Source: Achatina immaculata (Eukaryota; Mollusca; Gastropoda; Stylommatophora; Achatinidae). From it: a stretch of DNA of 64,000 bases. Below, piece by piece: positions 11,561 to 23,250 of the stretch. A program made the position numbers and the translations under genes. Below the pieces are notes generated by a model. The model had not been told where the DNA came from and did no database searches. It saw only the letters and a program-made list of their open reading frames with translations. The number at the start of each line of letters is the position of its first letter. Within the stretch, counting starts at the first letter, position 1. Location of the stretch: the NCBI GenBank assembly GCA_009760885.1, contig CM019717.1:49601366-49665365 (forward strand). The letters run 5' to 3'.

Positions 11561-12420
11561 TAGAGACGAGGAGATGGCTGATCGGGAGTTCGCCCCGTAT
11601 ACGCGTTAGAAAGGTGGGGGGGGGGGGGGGGGGGGGGAGAGGCGCCTGACAGTTCTGAACTGAAATTTACGAGTTACTAATTTTTTAAGTTTTAAAAATT
11701 CGTTTTAGTAAGAGAGAAAAGACCTGCAGCTACGTCGACGAACATGTAAAATATTTGACTGCCACGCAGGTTGGGCTGTAGTGCAGTGAAGTAAGTGGAC
11801 GCTGCCGGTTTCTGTGTGTGTGTGGAGGGGGGAGGGGGAATCTGGGAAGATGCCGGAGGAGGGTGTTGGGGGGAGTTAGAGAAAAGGGAGCGGCAGAGGG
11901 TTAAAAAAAAGTAAATGAGCGAAAAAAAATTGGGGAGTGGGGGGAGTGGGGGGGGGAGGTCGAGGGGAACGCGTTTGTCTCTATCACTTGAATCAGCTGT
12001 AGTGGCCCGCACGAGCGAACTGTCCGAAGGTAAAATATTTTAAAAATCAGAGACTTGTGAAGACATAAAAATGTTATTTTACATATAACATAATAAGCAG
12101 AATTTAATGTCTTTTTAATAATAAAAACACTATACAACAATATGAAGAGAACATTTACCTCTCATCTTTACCTTTGAACTCTGACATCAGTTAGAGCAGC
12201 TAATGGGACATTCATATCCGGGTCACTCAGTACAGAAGGGATGCTTTAACGTAAGAGTCCTGTCTCTCTTGGTCCTTGTGAACAGTTTCGCTTCAAGGTT
12301 TGGCCTACGGCTGTTTGCAGTGTCACATTAACTTCTTCCACATTACTTTGATTCGCCTTTCTATCTCTGATCTAACGTGGTTGATTTGTAAGTTCTCTTC
12401 TCTTGTCGCAGCAAGTGTCC
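11191..12420. repeat. unassigned DNA with CT and G tracts
   Basis: A CT run lies at 11523-11570 and a G run at 11616-11638. The stretch 11820-11960 is strongly G-rich on the plus strand. Apart from these simple sequences nothing is recognised. Confidence 0.6.
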
Positions 12421-12426
12421 GTAGTG

Positions 12427-13694
12427 TACTGTTCAAGAAAAGAAACGCAACACTACTATAGTCGTAATGGACACCAAATTTCAAACTTGTGTCAAAATTT
12501 TATTTTACGGAATTAATGTTTCAATCTTGGCATGAAGAAACTTTAAGACTTTAACAATGAAATGATGTTCTTTAAATTTCGTTTGGACTTTTATTCTTTG
12601 CCACTGAGGCCTCCGTTTCAGTAAGGTGCATTGCCTCCTCTGGCCTGTATCAGAGAACGACATCTCCTTGACATGGATTAGCCGTTGAATCTGTTGTTGT
12701 GGGATGGCTCCGCAGTGCAAGAGACAACTGTCGGAGATTGGTTGGTGCCAAGTCTCGCTGATGGAGTTCATCCCACAAGTGTTCTATTTGGTTCATGTCT
12801 GATGACATGGATGACCACGGAACAGTCTGGACGGTGTTGTCAACGAGGAACTGTGTGATTTGTACAACATGAGGTTGAGCGTTATCCTTCTGAAAATCAA
12901 CCCTGGTGCATCCAGAAGTGGAAGGACGTGAGGATGAAGAATTTGAGCGATGTATCGTTGGGCATTCAGGCGTCCTTCAGTTTGCACCAGGTCGCTTTTT
13001 TCCATGAAGTTGATCGTCCCCCACACCAGTACACTTCCACCACCATGTGGAGGAGCCTCATCCACGCAGTTCTGGATGTAGCGCTCATGAACTCTGAGGT
13101 AAATTCTTCTCCGTCTATAGTGTCGCTGGAGCAGAAAGAATGATTCATCACTAAACCAAACCCTTCTCCGAATACTCACAACAGTCCATTGACGATGCTG
13201 GTTCGCCCACTGCAGTCGGTTCTGGCGATACCGGTCGGAAAGAACAGGACCTCTGTAGGGTCTTCTAGCCCAAAGACCAGCGTCGTGTAGTCGGTTTCTG
13301 ACCGTTTGATGATCTGAAATTCGACGAGCTGCTGTCATTGACTGGACTGTTGAGGACGCTGATGCAAATCGATCCCTGAGGTGACGCATCCGTATGAAAC
13401 GGTCTTCGGCAGGAGTTATGACTATGGGTCTTCCACTGTGCGGCCGGTCTGTAACTGAGCCAGTTTCTTGAAATCGTCCCCAAAAGCAACTAATGGTGCT
13501 TCTAACCACATTAAATTGTCTGGTCACTACATTTTGTGATTGTCCAGTCTGTAAACGTCCATTGATGATTAATCGTTGTTCTGCAGTGATATGAGCCATA
13601 CTTGCACACTGAATTTTCAAATGAACTGATTCGAGGAGCGTCAATTTTTATAGCCACTTAATAACATGGTCAGTGAGTTTTGTGTTCAGTAAGT
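12427..13694 (-). mobile_element. Tc1-like transposon, approximate limits
   Basis: Limits are estimated from the transposase and from terminal sequence: the left end contains TTCAAGAAAAGAAACGCAAC, a common Tc1-like terminal phrase, and the right end has a weaker partner read in reverse (TACTGAACACAAAACTCACT). TA duplications could not be fixed. The transposase lies between them on the minus strand. Confidence 0.7.
12560..13644 (-). pseudogene. Tc1-like transposase, lightly damaged
   Basis: The longest transposase frame in the window (283 codons to 12793). In order: paired-type helix-turn-helix (ITAEQRLIINGRLQTGQSQN and VTRQFNVVRSTISCFWGRFQ), the GRP linker (TDRPHSGRPIVITPAEDRFI), a second helix region, then the catalytic Asp in RRRVWFSDESFF and GGGSVLVWGTINFMEKSDLV. 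One frameshift near 12900 moves the rest to another frame, where the second Asp (KDNAQPHVVQ) and the Glu (MNQIEHLWDELHQRDLA) are intact with DD34E-like spacing. A further frameshift near 12725 affects the C-terminus (IPQQQIQRLIH). It is among the best-preserved transposases here but still inactive. Confidence 0.9.
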
Positions 13695-13803
13695 TTCACG
13701 GGATTCTAGTGAACCTGTCATGAGTTATTGTCAAAAATGCTGTTTTGACTATGTGGCTTTTCTGTGCCCATGAATCATCTGCTGAGTACAATTCAGGTCA
13801 GCA

Positions 13804-13864
13804 CGTGAAGTTGATGTCCAAATGAACATTTCAGTGAGACGTTCACTTGGACATCAACTTCATG
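13804..13864. repeat. 24-nt inverted repeat (hairpin)
   Basis: Arm one (13804-13827, GAAGTTGATGTCCAAATGAA core) is the reverse complement of arm two (13841-13864) with two mismatches and a 13-nt loop. It could fold into a stable hairpin in DNA or RNA. It lies just outside the Tc1-like element. Confidence 0.85.
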
Positions 13865-13884
13865 TTTTACCTAAATCTTCTACA

Positions 13885-14125
13885 ATTTGCTCTTGTCTGA
13901 TCAGCAAACTTCAGTTTAAATCGCAACATCGCATTTGTTGCGTATAGTTCTCTTTTATCCCTTTCTTACAGGCGAGAAGGGGGTAGAATGTGGACTTTTG
14001 CTTTGTTCGTTCTGTGTAGAGGTGCCAGCGGACTTCTAGTATGGATGAGCAATAGGAACAGAAATGAAAAACCATCCCACACGAATTATGTAAAGATAAA
14101 AAAGTGAGGTAAAATTCCCTTTTCC
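13885..14125. other. unassigned DNA
   Basis: Short spacer between the hairpin and the SINE. No motif recognised. Confidence 0.4.
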
Positions 14126-14420
14126 ATGGCATTAAGACATACTGGGGATTCAGGGTTAGACCCGTATTTCTAAGACCTTTAGCACAGGAAAGTCTGACGA
14201 GGTCAGCATCACGCCTGGCCGCATTTACTTTCCCAGATTTCTCTGGTACCCATTTTTAAAGGCTGGGTAGACCATGGGGCCTTTTTGGTGTGGTGGCATC
14301 AGAAAACATCCCCACTGGTGGGACTTGAACCTGGTACCACACGAGTGATGAACTACCCAAAATCCTCTGACACGCTTCTGATCTCTGCTCATTACAGCTA
14401 GCACCATACTCTGTAACCTG
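14126..14420 (-). mobile_element. tRNA-derived SINE (SINE-1 body), diverged head
   Basis: Read on the minus strand: a tRNA-like head with the B-box phrase AGGTTCAAGTCCCACC (near 14325), then the SINE-1 body with AATGGGTACCAGAGAAATCT and the region before the 3' end that reads AATATGCC/AGTATGTC. The body matches the copies at 15052, 48432 and 50128. The A-box half of the head does not match the others well, so it may be a different subfamily. Confidence 0.75.
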
Positions 14421-14429
14421 AAGACTGAG

Positions 14430-15039
14430 ACACGATATGCTACGTGCTCATTATGTGACATAGCGCAGAACAGAGTTCAGCAAACACTCCCGGAAAAGTG
14501 TGATGCCCATGAATACTGAAAGTTTTGAAACTTGTCAAGAATCTGTCTAACGGAACAGACTGTTGCAAAAACCTCACCTGGACAATGTCAATGTTGTCCA
14601 CACAGTTGAAGACACTGTCGAGAATTATATGTCTCAGGATCATTCAGGGCAGGACGGAAAACTGCTGCACTCGCCGCAGTCCAAATACTTCTCAGGTTAT
14701 CATGTACCACAGGCTTACAGTTTTACATTCAAAGGACGAGCCTTCAAGTTAATCTCATCAGATGTTGAATACTGCCACTGAGAAAAAATATATAAATAGC
14801 ATCTACCGTTTCTTGTTCTCTTTAATTCTTTAATGTATGTGTACGTGTGTGTGTGTGTATGTCAGTGTGTGCTTGTGTGGTTCTTTTGCTAATTTTATTT
14901 CCTGTCATTTTGTTTTCAATCATAAAAATTTCAATTTCAAATACTGATTAAACTTGTATAAATGATGGGATCCTACAAGTTTTATCTGAATTTGAAGTTT
15001 TCCTAATTCACACCAAAGATATGCCTATTTAAGCACTTT
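14430..15039. other. unassigned DNA with a GT repeat
   Basis: A GT-rich run lies at 14838-14860. Open frames at 14525-14781 on the plus strand have no recognised domain. Confidence 0.45.
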
Positions 15040-15051
15040 TAAATCTTCTAC

Positions 15052-15340
15052 CTGGCCTGGTTGGCTGAGTGCTTAGGCGCTCAGTTTACTAATCCGGTGG
15101 TATCGGGTTCAGTCCCAGCTGTGGGATTTTTTTCTGGTACACACCAAAAAAGGCCCCTAGGTTCACCCAGCCTCTAAAAAATGGGTACCAGAGAAATCTG
15201 GGAAGGTAAAGCGGCCAGGCGTGATACTGACCACATCCCACTTTCATGCGCCAAAGGTCATGGAAAATACAGGCCTAACACCGTATTCCCCAATATGCCT
15301 TAATGGTACTGAAGCAGAAATTTTACCTTTACCTTTTACC
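15052..15340 (+). mobile_element. tRNA-derived SINE-1, complete with target-site duplication
   Basis: The head contains an A-box (TGGCTGAGTGCTTAGGCG) and a B-box (GGGTTCAGTCCC) in pol III promoter spacing. The body follows with GGGTACCAGAGAAATCTGGG, CCAGGCGTGATACTGACCAC and a tail of TTTACC repeats. Flanks are TAAATCTTCTAC at 15040-15051 and again at 15341-15352, a perfect 12-bp target-site duplication. The related copy at 50128 shows a head resembling tRNA-Ser(GCU) (CTGCTAATC anticodon loop). Confidence 0.93.
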
Positions 15341-15352
15341 TAAATCTTCTAC

Positions 15353-17460
15353 AAGCAGCCATAGTCAACCGTGGGCATGACAAAAGCATTACTGACACAT
15401 TATAGATAAATAAATAAATTCAACAGTCTATTGTTTATAAGTTATAACAGTCCAATGTAATCTTTGCAGTAATCACGATGCCGCGGAATAGCTCTTCGAG
15501 AGCTGTGTACTTCAGCAATGGAAACCAGACTATGGACACTGTTGCGATTAAAAGAAGTACTTTCTTCTTTGTTTCTTGTAGTTGTGCATGATATGGTTGT
15601 GGTGGTCGGTAAAATTAGTGTTAAATGTCAGAACTGATATACATCTTACGAGAAAAATTCTTTTACAAACAGACAGACAGACAGAAAGAAAGACAGACAG
15701 ATAATCCCACAAGTGTCATGTGTTTAACAGTTGAGTCCTATAGAATGCTTCCACTCGCCTTCCCATTAGTAACAAAACAGAGAACACTAAAAGGTTTTGA
15801 TGACACACTTTAAAAAGGATGTTTAGGGGTGGGCGTTAAGGTGGGGGGGGGGGGTTGGTTCGAGACTTAAAAGGACAATACAGAAAATATGATAATCCAA
15901 ATGGGTACTTGACTGCTTGACATAAATCTTGGGATAAGGAAAAAAAGGACGTGGTAGATTTGTTGATCACATATCGGCGACATCGCACAAGAAAAAAGAA
16001 CAGAGAGACAAAGAAAAAAAACAACGAATTTGGATGCCATAGGAAGAAAGAGAGCAAGAAAGACTTAAGTGTGGCAAGGAGATGGACTTTCTGAACAGAA
16101 CATCACAGCGCAGGAAAAGCTATCTGAAAACAGAAGAGTATGAGGACCAGTGAAACGCAGACACGTTGTCTCTGACTTCATGACGCGACAAAATATAATG
16201 GCGATGATTACTCTTGCCTCGAGTGGCCCTTTTCAGTCTAAAAAATTAAAATTAACAAAGAGGACACTGGATTAGCCGAATTTTACCATTCTCATGACAC
16301 AAATATTTTTTTAAAGTCGTTTGACTCGACAAAGGCAGGGTACTTCTGCTCTCATTTCCGAGGATTTTTTGATGTTGTAATGTTATTCATTTAGTGATCG
16401 ATGTAAAACGACATTTTCCATATGGCCAGACCTGTCAGAATCTAAAGATCACCAGTTCCTCTCTCGCGTCTTCTCGGCAATTCAGAGTGTTTGAGTTGAA
16501 TAACTTTAAAATGTTTCTTTCTCATGTCATGTGATCATAATGTAAGTTCAGAAGATGAATTGGTTACATTAAATTTATGAACATGATTCAAATCTTGACC
16601 GTGAATATCTTATTGGAAATGCTTGGATTTCACTCTTGTGGCTTGATCATTTGCACTCGGAAATCATCTCTTTTCTAACTATGATTCCTGCTTCCATGAA
16701 CTTGATGTTTAGAGTGTCAGTGTTATCATAAGGCCCTCATCTATCCAGCTGCCCTCTTTCTCATTTTAGAAACCGTACCCTCTTTTTCTCTAGGAGGTCA
16801 GGTTACTTTTCTTGCTGGAGAGGAGAAGCGAGTTTTTATCTAGCTCCATTCCTGGTAAATTGCTTTTCTTGATCCTCTTTTCCTTCCAAAACGTTTTGAG
16901 GGCTCATCGGTAGCATTTGATCTCAAAGATAAACTCAAGACTACTCGATCTTATTACGGGTATATTGATAATCTTGTGAATGTATTTCACTAAAGAAAGA
17001 ACTGTCTGATAAATATGACATGTTTCACTGATTTTAATTTAGTCTTATCAAGACCTTCACAGGGTAACTAAAGTGAACATATGTCAGACTCCGATTTCGC
17101 ACTCTAAGATATGTGGAACTTTAAGCAACAGATGCGTTTTGGTCGGAGGGTCCCTACTCCGAGTAGCTTGACTCACATTAGCCGAACTATTTTCACAGTT
17201 TAAGTCAGTGCTTGAATCAGGTATTCCGCCTCTCGACCCTGCCAAAGTTTTAGAATCTGTACGGATGGCGGTAATCGGGAATGAAAAAAATCTCATAAAA
17301 GGGTATCGATCGTGCATTACTAAATGCGAATAAAAGTCCAGTACTCTGCCGAACTTCCTGCTAGACCGCTACAAATCATAAATGTGTCCGATTACATCAA
17401 CATTTCAGCCGGCCAGAATTATAAACATCAAACTTTTGAATATGTTAGTACTCTGTCTCA
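15353..17460. other. unassigned DNA
   Basis: Two kilobases of AT-rich DNA with small simple repeats: CAGA-type repeats at 15669-15700 and a G run at 15843-15853. No recognisable coding exon or repeat family on either strand. Confidence 0.4.
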
Positions 17461-17461
17461 C

Positions 17462-17513
<52 letters not shown>
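17462..17513. repeat. microsatellite (GT)n(GA)n
   Basis: Compound dinucleotide array, GT repeats followed by GA repeats. Confidence 0.95.
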
Positions 17514-17516
<3 letters not shown>

Positions 17517-17626
17517 CGTTTTAATCGCTGGTGTGTATATTTATATCTACTTACTATACTCGTACAGGTTGCTCGGTCAGAAACCACTACGAACGTCTTC
17601 ATTCTAATTTCAATTCATTCTTTTGA

Positions 17627-17778
<152 letters not shown>

Positions 17779-17789
17779 GATATGTCTGT

Positions 17790-18390
17790 CTGTAAGTCTG
17801 TCTATCCTCAGTTCATTAGCTGTCGTGCCAATACACGTTAGCAATCAAGCTTCTCTGTTACTGATGCTAATAAGAAGATCTGCCGCCTTCCAAGCCCCCT
17901 TGCCCCGCTCGCTAACACATTTTTTTTCTCCTCCTTTCGTTTATTATTTTTAAAACTTTTTTCCAGCGATTGTCAAACTATCTTAAATTAAGGTTTCCCA
18001 TTACATGTCCAGGGAATCTTGATTTTTCTTTGTATTTTTGTTAGGCTTCTTTAAGTCTCTTTACTAAACTAATTTTAGCATTTCAGATCTGCATCAGCAG
18101 TTCGTTAAAAAAAAAGTCTATTAATTGGATATATGCTTAAAAACCCATACAGACTAGCTGTCAGTTAACTGGCTTTCTTTTATTTCACTCAGTTGATTCA
18201 TGAAATGTAACAATTGCTGTACACTGCTACACCTGTGCTGGCTATTGCAACAACAACAAAAAAAACGATTGCTGCCTACATGCTACAACAACCAGGTCTG
18301 ATATGGGGCTCGCGTCCAGTATAACTTAGTAATCCGAAAGACTTTGCGACGACAGTAAAGTTCACATTCGAAACTTGTTTAACCATCTGA
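17790..18390. other. unassigned DNA
   Basis: T-rich unique sequence without recognised features. Confidence 0.4.
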
Positions 18391-18394
18391 GAAA

Positions 18395-19100
18395 GAAATA
18401 GAAGAAGAAGAATGAAGGAGGAGAAGGAGGAAAGAGAAGAAGAATGAAGGAGGAGAAGGAGGAAAGAGAAGAAGAAGAATGAAGGAGGAGGAGGAGGAAA
18501 GAGAAGAAGAAGAATGAAGGAGGAGAAGGAAGAAAGAGAAGAAGAAGAATGAAGGAGGAGAAGGAGGAAAGAGAAGAAGAAGAATGAAGGAGGAGGAGGA
18601 GAAAGAGAAGAAGAGAATGAAGGAGGAGAAGGAGGAAAGAGAAGAAGAAGAATGAAGGAGGAGGAGGAGGAAAGAGAAGAAGAAGAATGAAGGAGGAGAA
18701 GGAGGAAAGGGAAGAAGAAGAATGAAGGAGGAGGAGGAGGAAGGAGAAGAAGAAAGAGAATGATGAAGAGGAAGAGAAGAAGGAAGAAGAGTGAGAAGGA
18801 GAATGAGGAAGATGAGGAGGAGAAAGAGGAAGAGGAGGAGAAAAAAATGAAAAAGAATAATGAGGAGAAAAAGGAGGAGGAGGAAGATGAGGAGGAGAAG
18901 AAGATGAAGAAGAAGAATAAGAGTGAGGAAGAATGAGGAGGAGTAGGAGAAGGAGAAAGATGAGGAGCAGAAGAAGGAAGAGGATAAAGAAGAGGAGAAG
19001 AAGAAATGAAGAAGAATAGTGAGGAGGAAAAGAAGGAGGAGGAGGAGAAAGAGGAAGAAGAAGAAGAAGAGGAAAAGAAGAAGAAGGAGAAGACAGTCAC
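18395..19100. repeat. 700-bp purine-rich tract (GAA/GGA)
   Basis: Almost pure purine on the plus strand. The first part has a higher-order unit of about 60 bp (GAAGGAGGAGAAGGAGGAAA then GAGAAGAAGAAGAAT) repeated about six times; the rest is irregular GAA/GGA. Long Ser/Leu/Phe open frames on the minus strand are artefacts of the repeat. Confidence 0.96.
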
Positions 19101-19104
19101 CAGA

Positions 19105-20910
19105 AGGCAAAGAAACTGAAAAGGAAAAGAAATATATCTCCCCCCCCCCTCTTTCACAAAGAAAAAACAAGTAAAACAACTAAATTAAACTGTGGAGACT
19201 AACTTGGTCAAAGTACTTGCTAGACTGGGAAAGAACATACCAGTCTCTTTACCACAACATTAAGATCGAATTAGTTAACCACAAAAAGTGAATATATATG
19301 CGTACATACGATTTTTTTTAAAACAGTAATAACAAAAACAGAAGATAGTTGTATTTTTGAGGTGAAAGGAAGAAGACGGCAAGGAATAAGAAAGGACAAA
19401 TAAAGAAAAGATAAGAAAGCTATGACAAGAAAAGGAAGACGAATTGACACTTCTACATAGAAATGATGTTTAGAGCGAATGGATTAGAACAGGAGGAGGT
19501 AACTTAACAGTGATTCCAGCACGACAGATCTTGAGAAGGGAGGTAACGCTTTCAGACAGGTTGAACCACATGAGATTAATGATGAAAGTTCATAACAGTC
19601 AGAGAAACATAACTAGTGTCATAACTCTAGCAATATTATATGAGGTCATATGTGTGGCCAGTTTTGTGGTGGTTAAGGGAAAGAAGGGGTGGAGGGGAAA
19701 ATGATGACATTTGATATTTGATACGTGTATCTTTCACACCAAGGAAAGAGAAACTCATGAAATAAAACGATAAATTATTTTTCTGTCTTCTAGCGCTAGG
19801 TTACGAAAAATCTGGAGTCCAATCACTCGGATAAAACCTCGGCAGCTCCAGCTTCTGCCTCGGATCTAGACCTCGTGGCCAGGTCTGGGTGTGTTGGTTT
19901 GCGAAGGCTCAACGTTTCTGGAGTCCTTGTTCTGAAGATTGTAGTGTTTTTTTACTCAAGGGTTTTCCCTTATCAGTGGACGCCACTCAACAGCCTGCAG
20001 TTAACAAGCCATTGAAAATACTATTAACTATAATGAAACAAGATAAATTTCAGCCTCCGAACACTACGGCCTTCATCTGATGTATGAAAATAAAATCTCG
20101 AACATATGAGTAAAAGAAGCCTGCAGTATAAAAGATTTCCTTAGCAACAAAACTTACAGACAAGTGAAAGAGATGGTTTCTTCACAGGCCAGAAACCATG
20201 TAGGAGCAGATAACTTGGAGAAGTTAAGTCATACACGACAATATATTTTTAGCAGTGGAGTATTCAACAAAATAGCTTTAAAAAGCATTACAAATCGTTA
20301 TACAGCGGTAATGGCACGGGAATACAGATGGACAAAAGCTATTTTTTCTTTCCTAATTTAAAAATGACGTATTCGCTTTCGATGCCTTTTTTCAACATGT
20401 TTTAGGTCTAACTTCAAGTTCTCTTATAGAGATGCCACCAGAATCTCAAGCTTTCCTGTGTCTGCAGAGCTCACTTCATTGGCCAATGGATCGACATAAC
20501 GAAACAGGACGGCCGTGCATTCACTGTGAGGTTGAAAATGGATTTCAGTTACATTAAATTTCAGATGTCATTAGCTTCATGATTGCCCGGATGGGCCAAG
20601 AAGTTTGCTCATCTAATGGGATCTCTAGAAATCTTGTACAGGAAGTTCGCACGCAGAACATGGTGGCTAATAAAGTTTGTCAGTATCAATAGAACAGATG
20701 TACTCCCTCCACCAGCAAAAGATATAAACGAATTCTTCAAAGACAGGGCTGGAGCAAATGATTTAAAGTTCTGTGTATGAGGAGTATAAAAGGGAGATAA
20801 AATATTTTCTACAAAATTCTTTAAATTATAACCCGTTAAAATCAAATTACAGGAGACGAATAGATAACATTGATGAGTCTACTTAGTCGTATTTCTTCAC
20901 AATAAAGTAA
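19105..20910. other. unassigned DNA
   Basis: No repeat family or gene recognised. Short frames near 19510, 20164 and 20583 carry no known motifs. Confidence 0.4.
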
Positions 20911-20924
20911 AAATCTCAGTCAGT

Positions 20925-21690
20925 CATTTGCATGTCCCTTGCGGAACTTTGCCTCCCTAACAGCTCTCCTGTAGGCCTCTCGGTCGTAAGAAAGATGCCC
21001 TGCTGCTAATACATCCATTTCCAGATTATCAACGATGTCTTGCAACCATTTTGGCCTTGGTCTTCCTCTCTTTCCTTTTCCTATTATGTACCCTTCCAAG
21101 ACCGTCTTCTCTAAATTATCATGACGTTTAATGTGTCCAAAAATATTTAAGTTTTATCTCTTTAATCCTCTTTACTAGCCTTTCTTTTTCAATATTAAGT
21201 TCTTGTAGTATGGATATATTTGTTCTTTTTTGTGTCCATGATATTTGAAGAACTCTTCTGTAGCATTTACATTCAAAGGCCTCTATGTGTTTCTCAGCTG
21301 TTTTATTAAGTGTCCAGGTTTCACAGACATATGTTGCGATGGGAAAGATGCATGCCCTTAAAATCTTATTTTTTGTAGTTCTATCTGCTCCTCTCCACAG
21401 ATTTTTTAATTGTTTTACTTTCTGAAGAGCGATAGATGTCCTTTTAATTTCCCTCATTGTATCTCCATTATTAGTTAGTAATGATCAAAGATATTCAAAA
21501 CTCTCCATCTCTTCCAATTTTCTCTCATTGATACATATTTCAGCTGTCTTATTTGTTTTGTCAGTTGTCATCAATTTAGCTTTCTTCCCAGATAGAGGTT
21601 TTGCTCTTCACTGTTCTTACAGACTGACATAATTAGTTTTTCCATTCCTTTTTTGTGTTGTGGACAGTAATACTGTGTCATGAACATATC
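20925..21690 (-). mobile_element. LINE family A, 5'-truncated copy
   Basis: Minus-strand copy reaching from the tail (CAGTCAGTCATTTGCATGTC) to just past the RT palm motif. Readable: KQLKNLWRGADRTTKNKILR, ETWTLNKTAEKHIEAFECKC, RRVLQISWTQKRTNISILQE. The YADD region near 21675 has decayed (YVHDTVLL in translation). Several frameshifts are present. No clean target-site duplication was found. Confidence 0.88.
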
Positions 21691-22095
21691 TAAAACTATA
21701 ATACAATGTAGAAGATTTTAAAAGTCCAACATAAATGATAAAAATTTGGACAAAATACACAAATATTTCAACTGGCCATACTTAATCTCTGAGAATTTTG
21801 TTTTCTGTTGGAAGATGATATCAGACCTCAGCAGCGGCGAAGACACTGTCGACTTGGCTTTCAGTAGTCCATTGCTGACACGCTAGTGTCTTTTTTTTTC
21901 TTCTTCGTTCTCTTCTACCACCAAGACCGCCCCGTGATCCTACTGAATTTACTCCTGTGGTCCTCGATAGGTCCCGTGGTCCCCTTGTGATCCCCGACAG
22001 GACCACAAGAGGTTCAGAGTATCGCAAGGCTTGAGCCTGTATTCTTGTTGGGTCGCAGAAGCGGGATTGCGTGATACCGTGGTTTTCGTTGCACC
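21691..22095. other. unassigned, becoming GC-rich
   Basis: The first part is AT-rich. From about 21830 base composition rises sharply in GC and joins the rDNA-like block. A GCTGACACGCTAGTGTC phrase at 21872 also occurs at 23251 in the anonymous repeat B. Confidence 0.4.
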
Positions 22096-22099
22096 AATT

Positions 22100-22375
22100 T
22101 AATCAAGGGTTGGACTTTCTCACCAGAAAACCTCGACGTGTTTTGGATATCAGTATGTCCCCGCTGGATTAGAGGTGGTTCCCCATCTAGCCTATTTTTG
22201 GATTTTCTCACCGGAAAACCTCGACATGTTTTGGGATACCCGAGTATCCCCGCCGGGAGATAGGTGGTTGCCCATCCAGTCCAGCGTTGGACTTTCTCAC
22301 CGGGAAACCTCAGCGCGATTCGGATACGCATACATCCCCGTCGGGTGAGAGGTGGTTGCCTATCTAGACTGCACT
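22100..22375. repeat. GC-rich ~115-bp tandem repeat beside 18S fragment
   Basis: About 2.5 to 3 diverged copies of a unit with TTGGACTTTCTCACCGG, AAACCTCGACRTGTTTTGG and GAGAGGTGGTTGCCYATC. GC content is far above the rest of the window, like the adjacent rDNA-derived block. It could be spacer DNA of the ribosomal repeat or unrelated. Confidence 0.75.
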
Positions 22376-22539
22376 GGTCCAGTGTCTCCGACTTCAGCAG
22401 TTTGTGGTCGTGGCCGCTACCCTTCCTAGTTATGACCAGGACGAGCTTTTGTATAGGAGGATGAATCCTCGCCACTAGTAAGTTTCACCCCTGGATTAAG
22501 CCGGTTTAGGCTCATTATCCCACCATGGGCGTTTTTAGG

Positions 22540-22762
22540 ACTTTTTAAAAATAAAAAACGCTCTTTCCACGAAGCTCAGAGCTTGGTAAACATGTATTAG
22601 CTCTAGAATTGCCACAGTTATCCAAGTAGGATCGTGTCATTTAAGGAACCTCGACTGATTTAATGAGCCATATACGGTTTCACCGTGAGACAGTGTGAAC
22701 TTAGACATGTACAGCTTAATCTTTGAGACAAGCATATGACTACTTGGAGGATCAACCAGATA
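22540..22762 (-). rRNA. 18S rRNA, 5' end fragment (pseudogene)
   Basis: On the minus strand the block matches the start of eukaryotic 18S rRNA: CTGGTTGATCCT at its very 5' end, AGTCATATGCTTGTCTCAAA, GATTAAG, ACATGTCTAAGT, TGGCTCATTAAATCAGTCGA, GGTTCCTTAAATGA, TACTTGGATAACTGTGGCAA and TTCTAGAGCTAATACATG. It ends in the first variable region. Positions that are near-invariant in eukaryotes are changed (CTGCCAG to CTCCAAG, GCCATGCATG to GCTGTACATG, GCGAATGGC to TATATGGC), which marks a decayed fragment and not a working gene. No later part of 18S is found downstream. Confidence 0.9.
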
Positions 22763-23250
22763 GCTTTCTTCACCGAACCTTAGACGGATATCTGCCGACA
22801 GACCGATGCGGGGCAAGGGAGACAGCGCTCTGCTCAGAGCGGATCCCTTTCGACCCCGGCGGCGTTTCATTTCCTTTAACCACTGGCGACGGCGGCCGAC
22901 TCTCTCTGCTCTAACGAACGAGAAGAAAGCGTGGCTCCGACAACCACCGCACATTACATACTGCAGACCCGATACTCTTTGCGAAAGATGGGCCAATTTC
23001 GAGACCATCGGTCGACAAAACCGTAATACACCACAGACACGTTAGCATGAACCTGGCTGACTAGCCGTTTATAGGCTTCGTTCGAATGATAAACCACTCG
23101 CTTCTGCATCGAAACACCTTAACTCTCGCCGTCCGGGAAGGGAGTGAAAATCTTTCTCCCCACGCACGGAACTAGAGAGCGCTTTTTCGCCAAAAGAACA
23201 GTCGGCCTGAGCAACAGCAGCCCGCGCTGTGCAGCTCGCGCAGCTCTGCG
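22763..23250 (-). other. GC-rich sequence upstream of 18S fragment (ETS-like)
   Basis: The sequence immediately 5' of the 18S start is GC-rich and unlike the surrounding genome. By position it would be the 5' external transcribed spacer carried along with the fragment. This is inferred from position and composition only, since spacers are not conserved. Confidence 0.5.

Noticed and set aside
15052..15125. Functional tRNA gene
   Set aside because: A and B boxes are present, but the acceptor stem does not pair and the sequence continues into a SINE body with target-site duplication.
18276..19179. Open frames of 293 and 266 codons, minus strand
   Set aside because: Same reason: by-products of a GAA/GGA tract.
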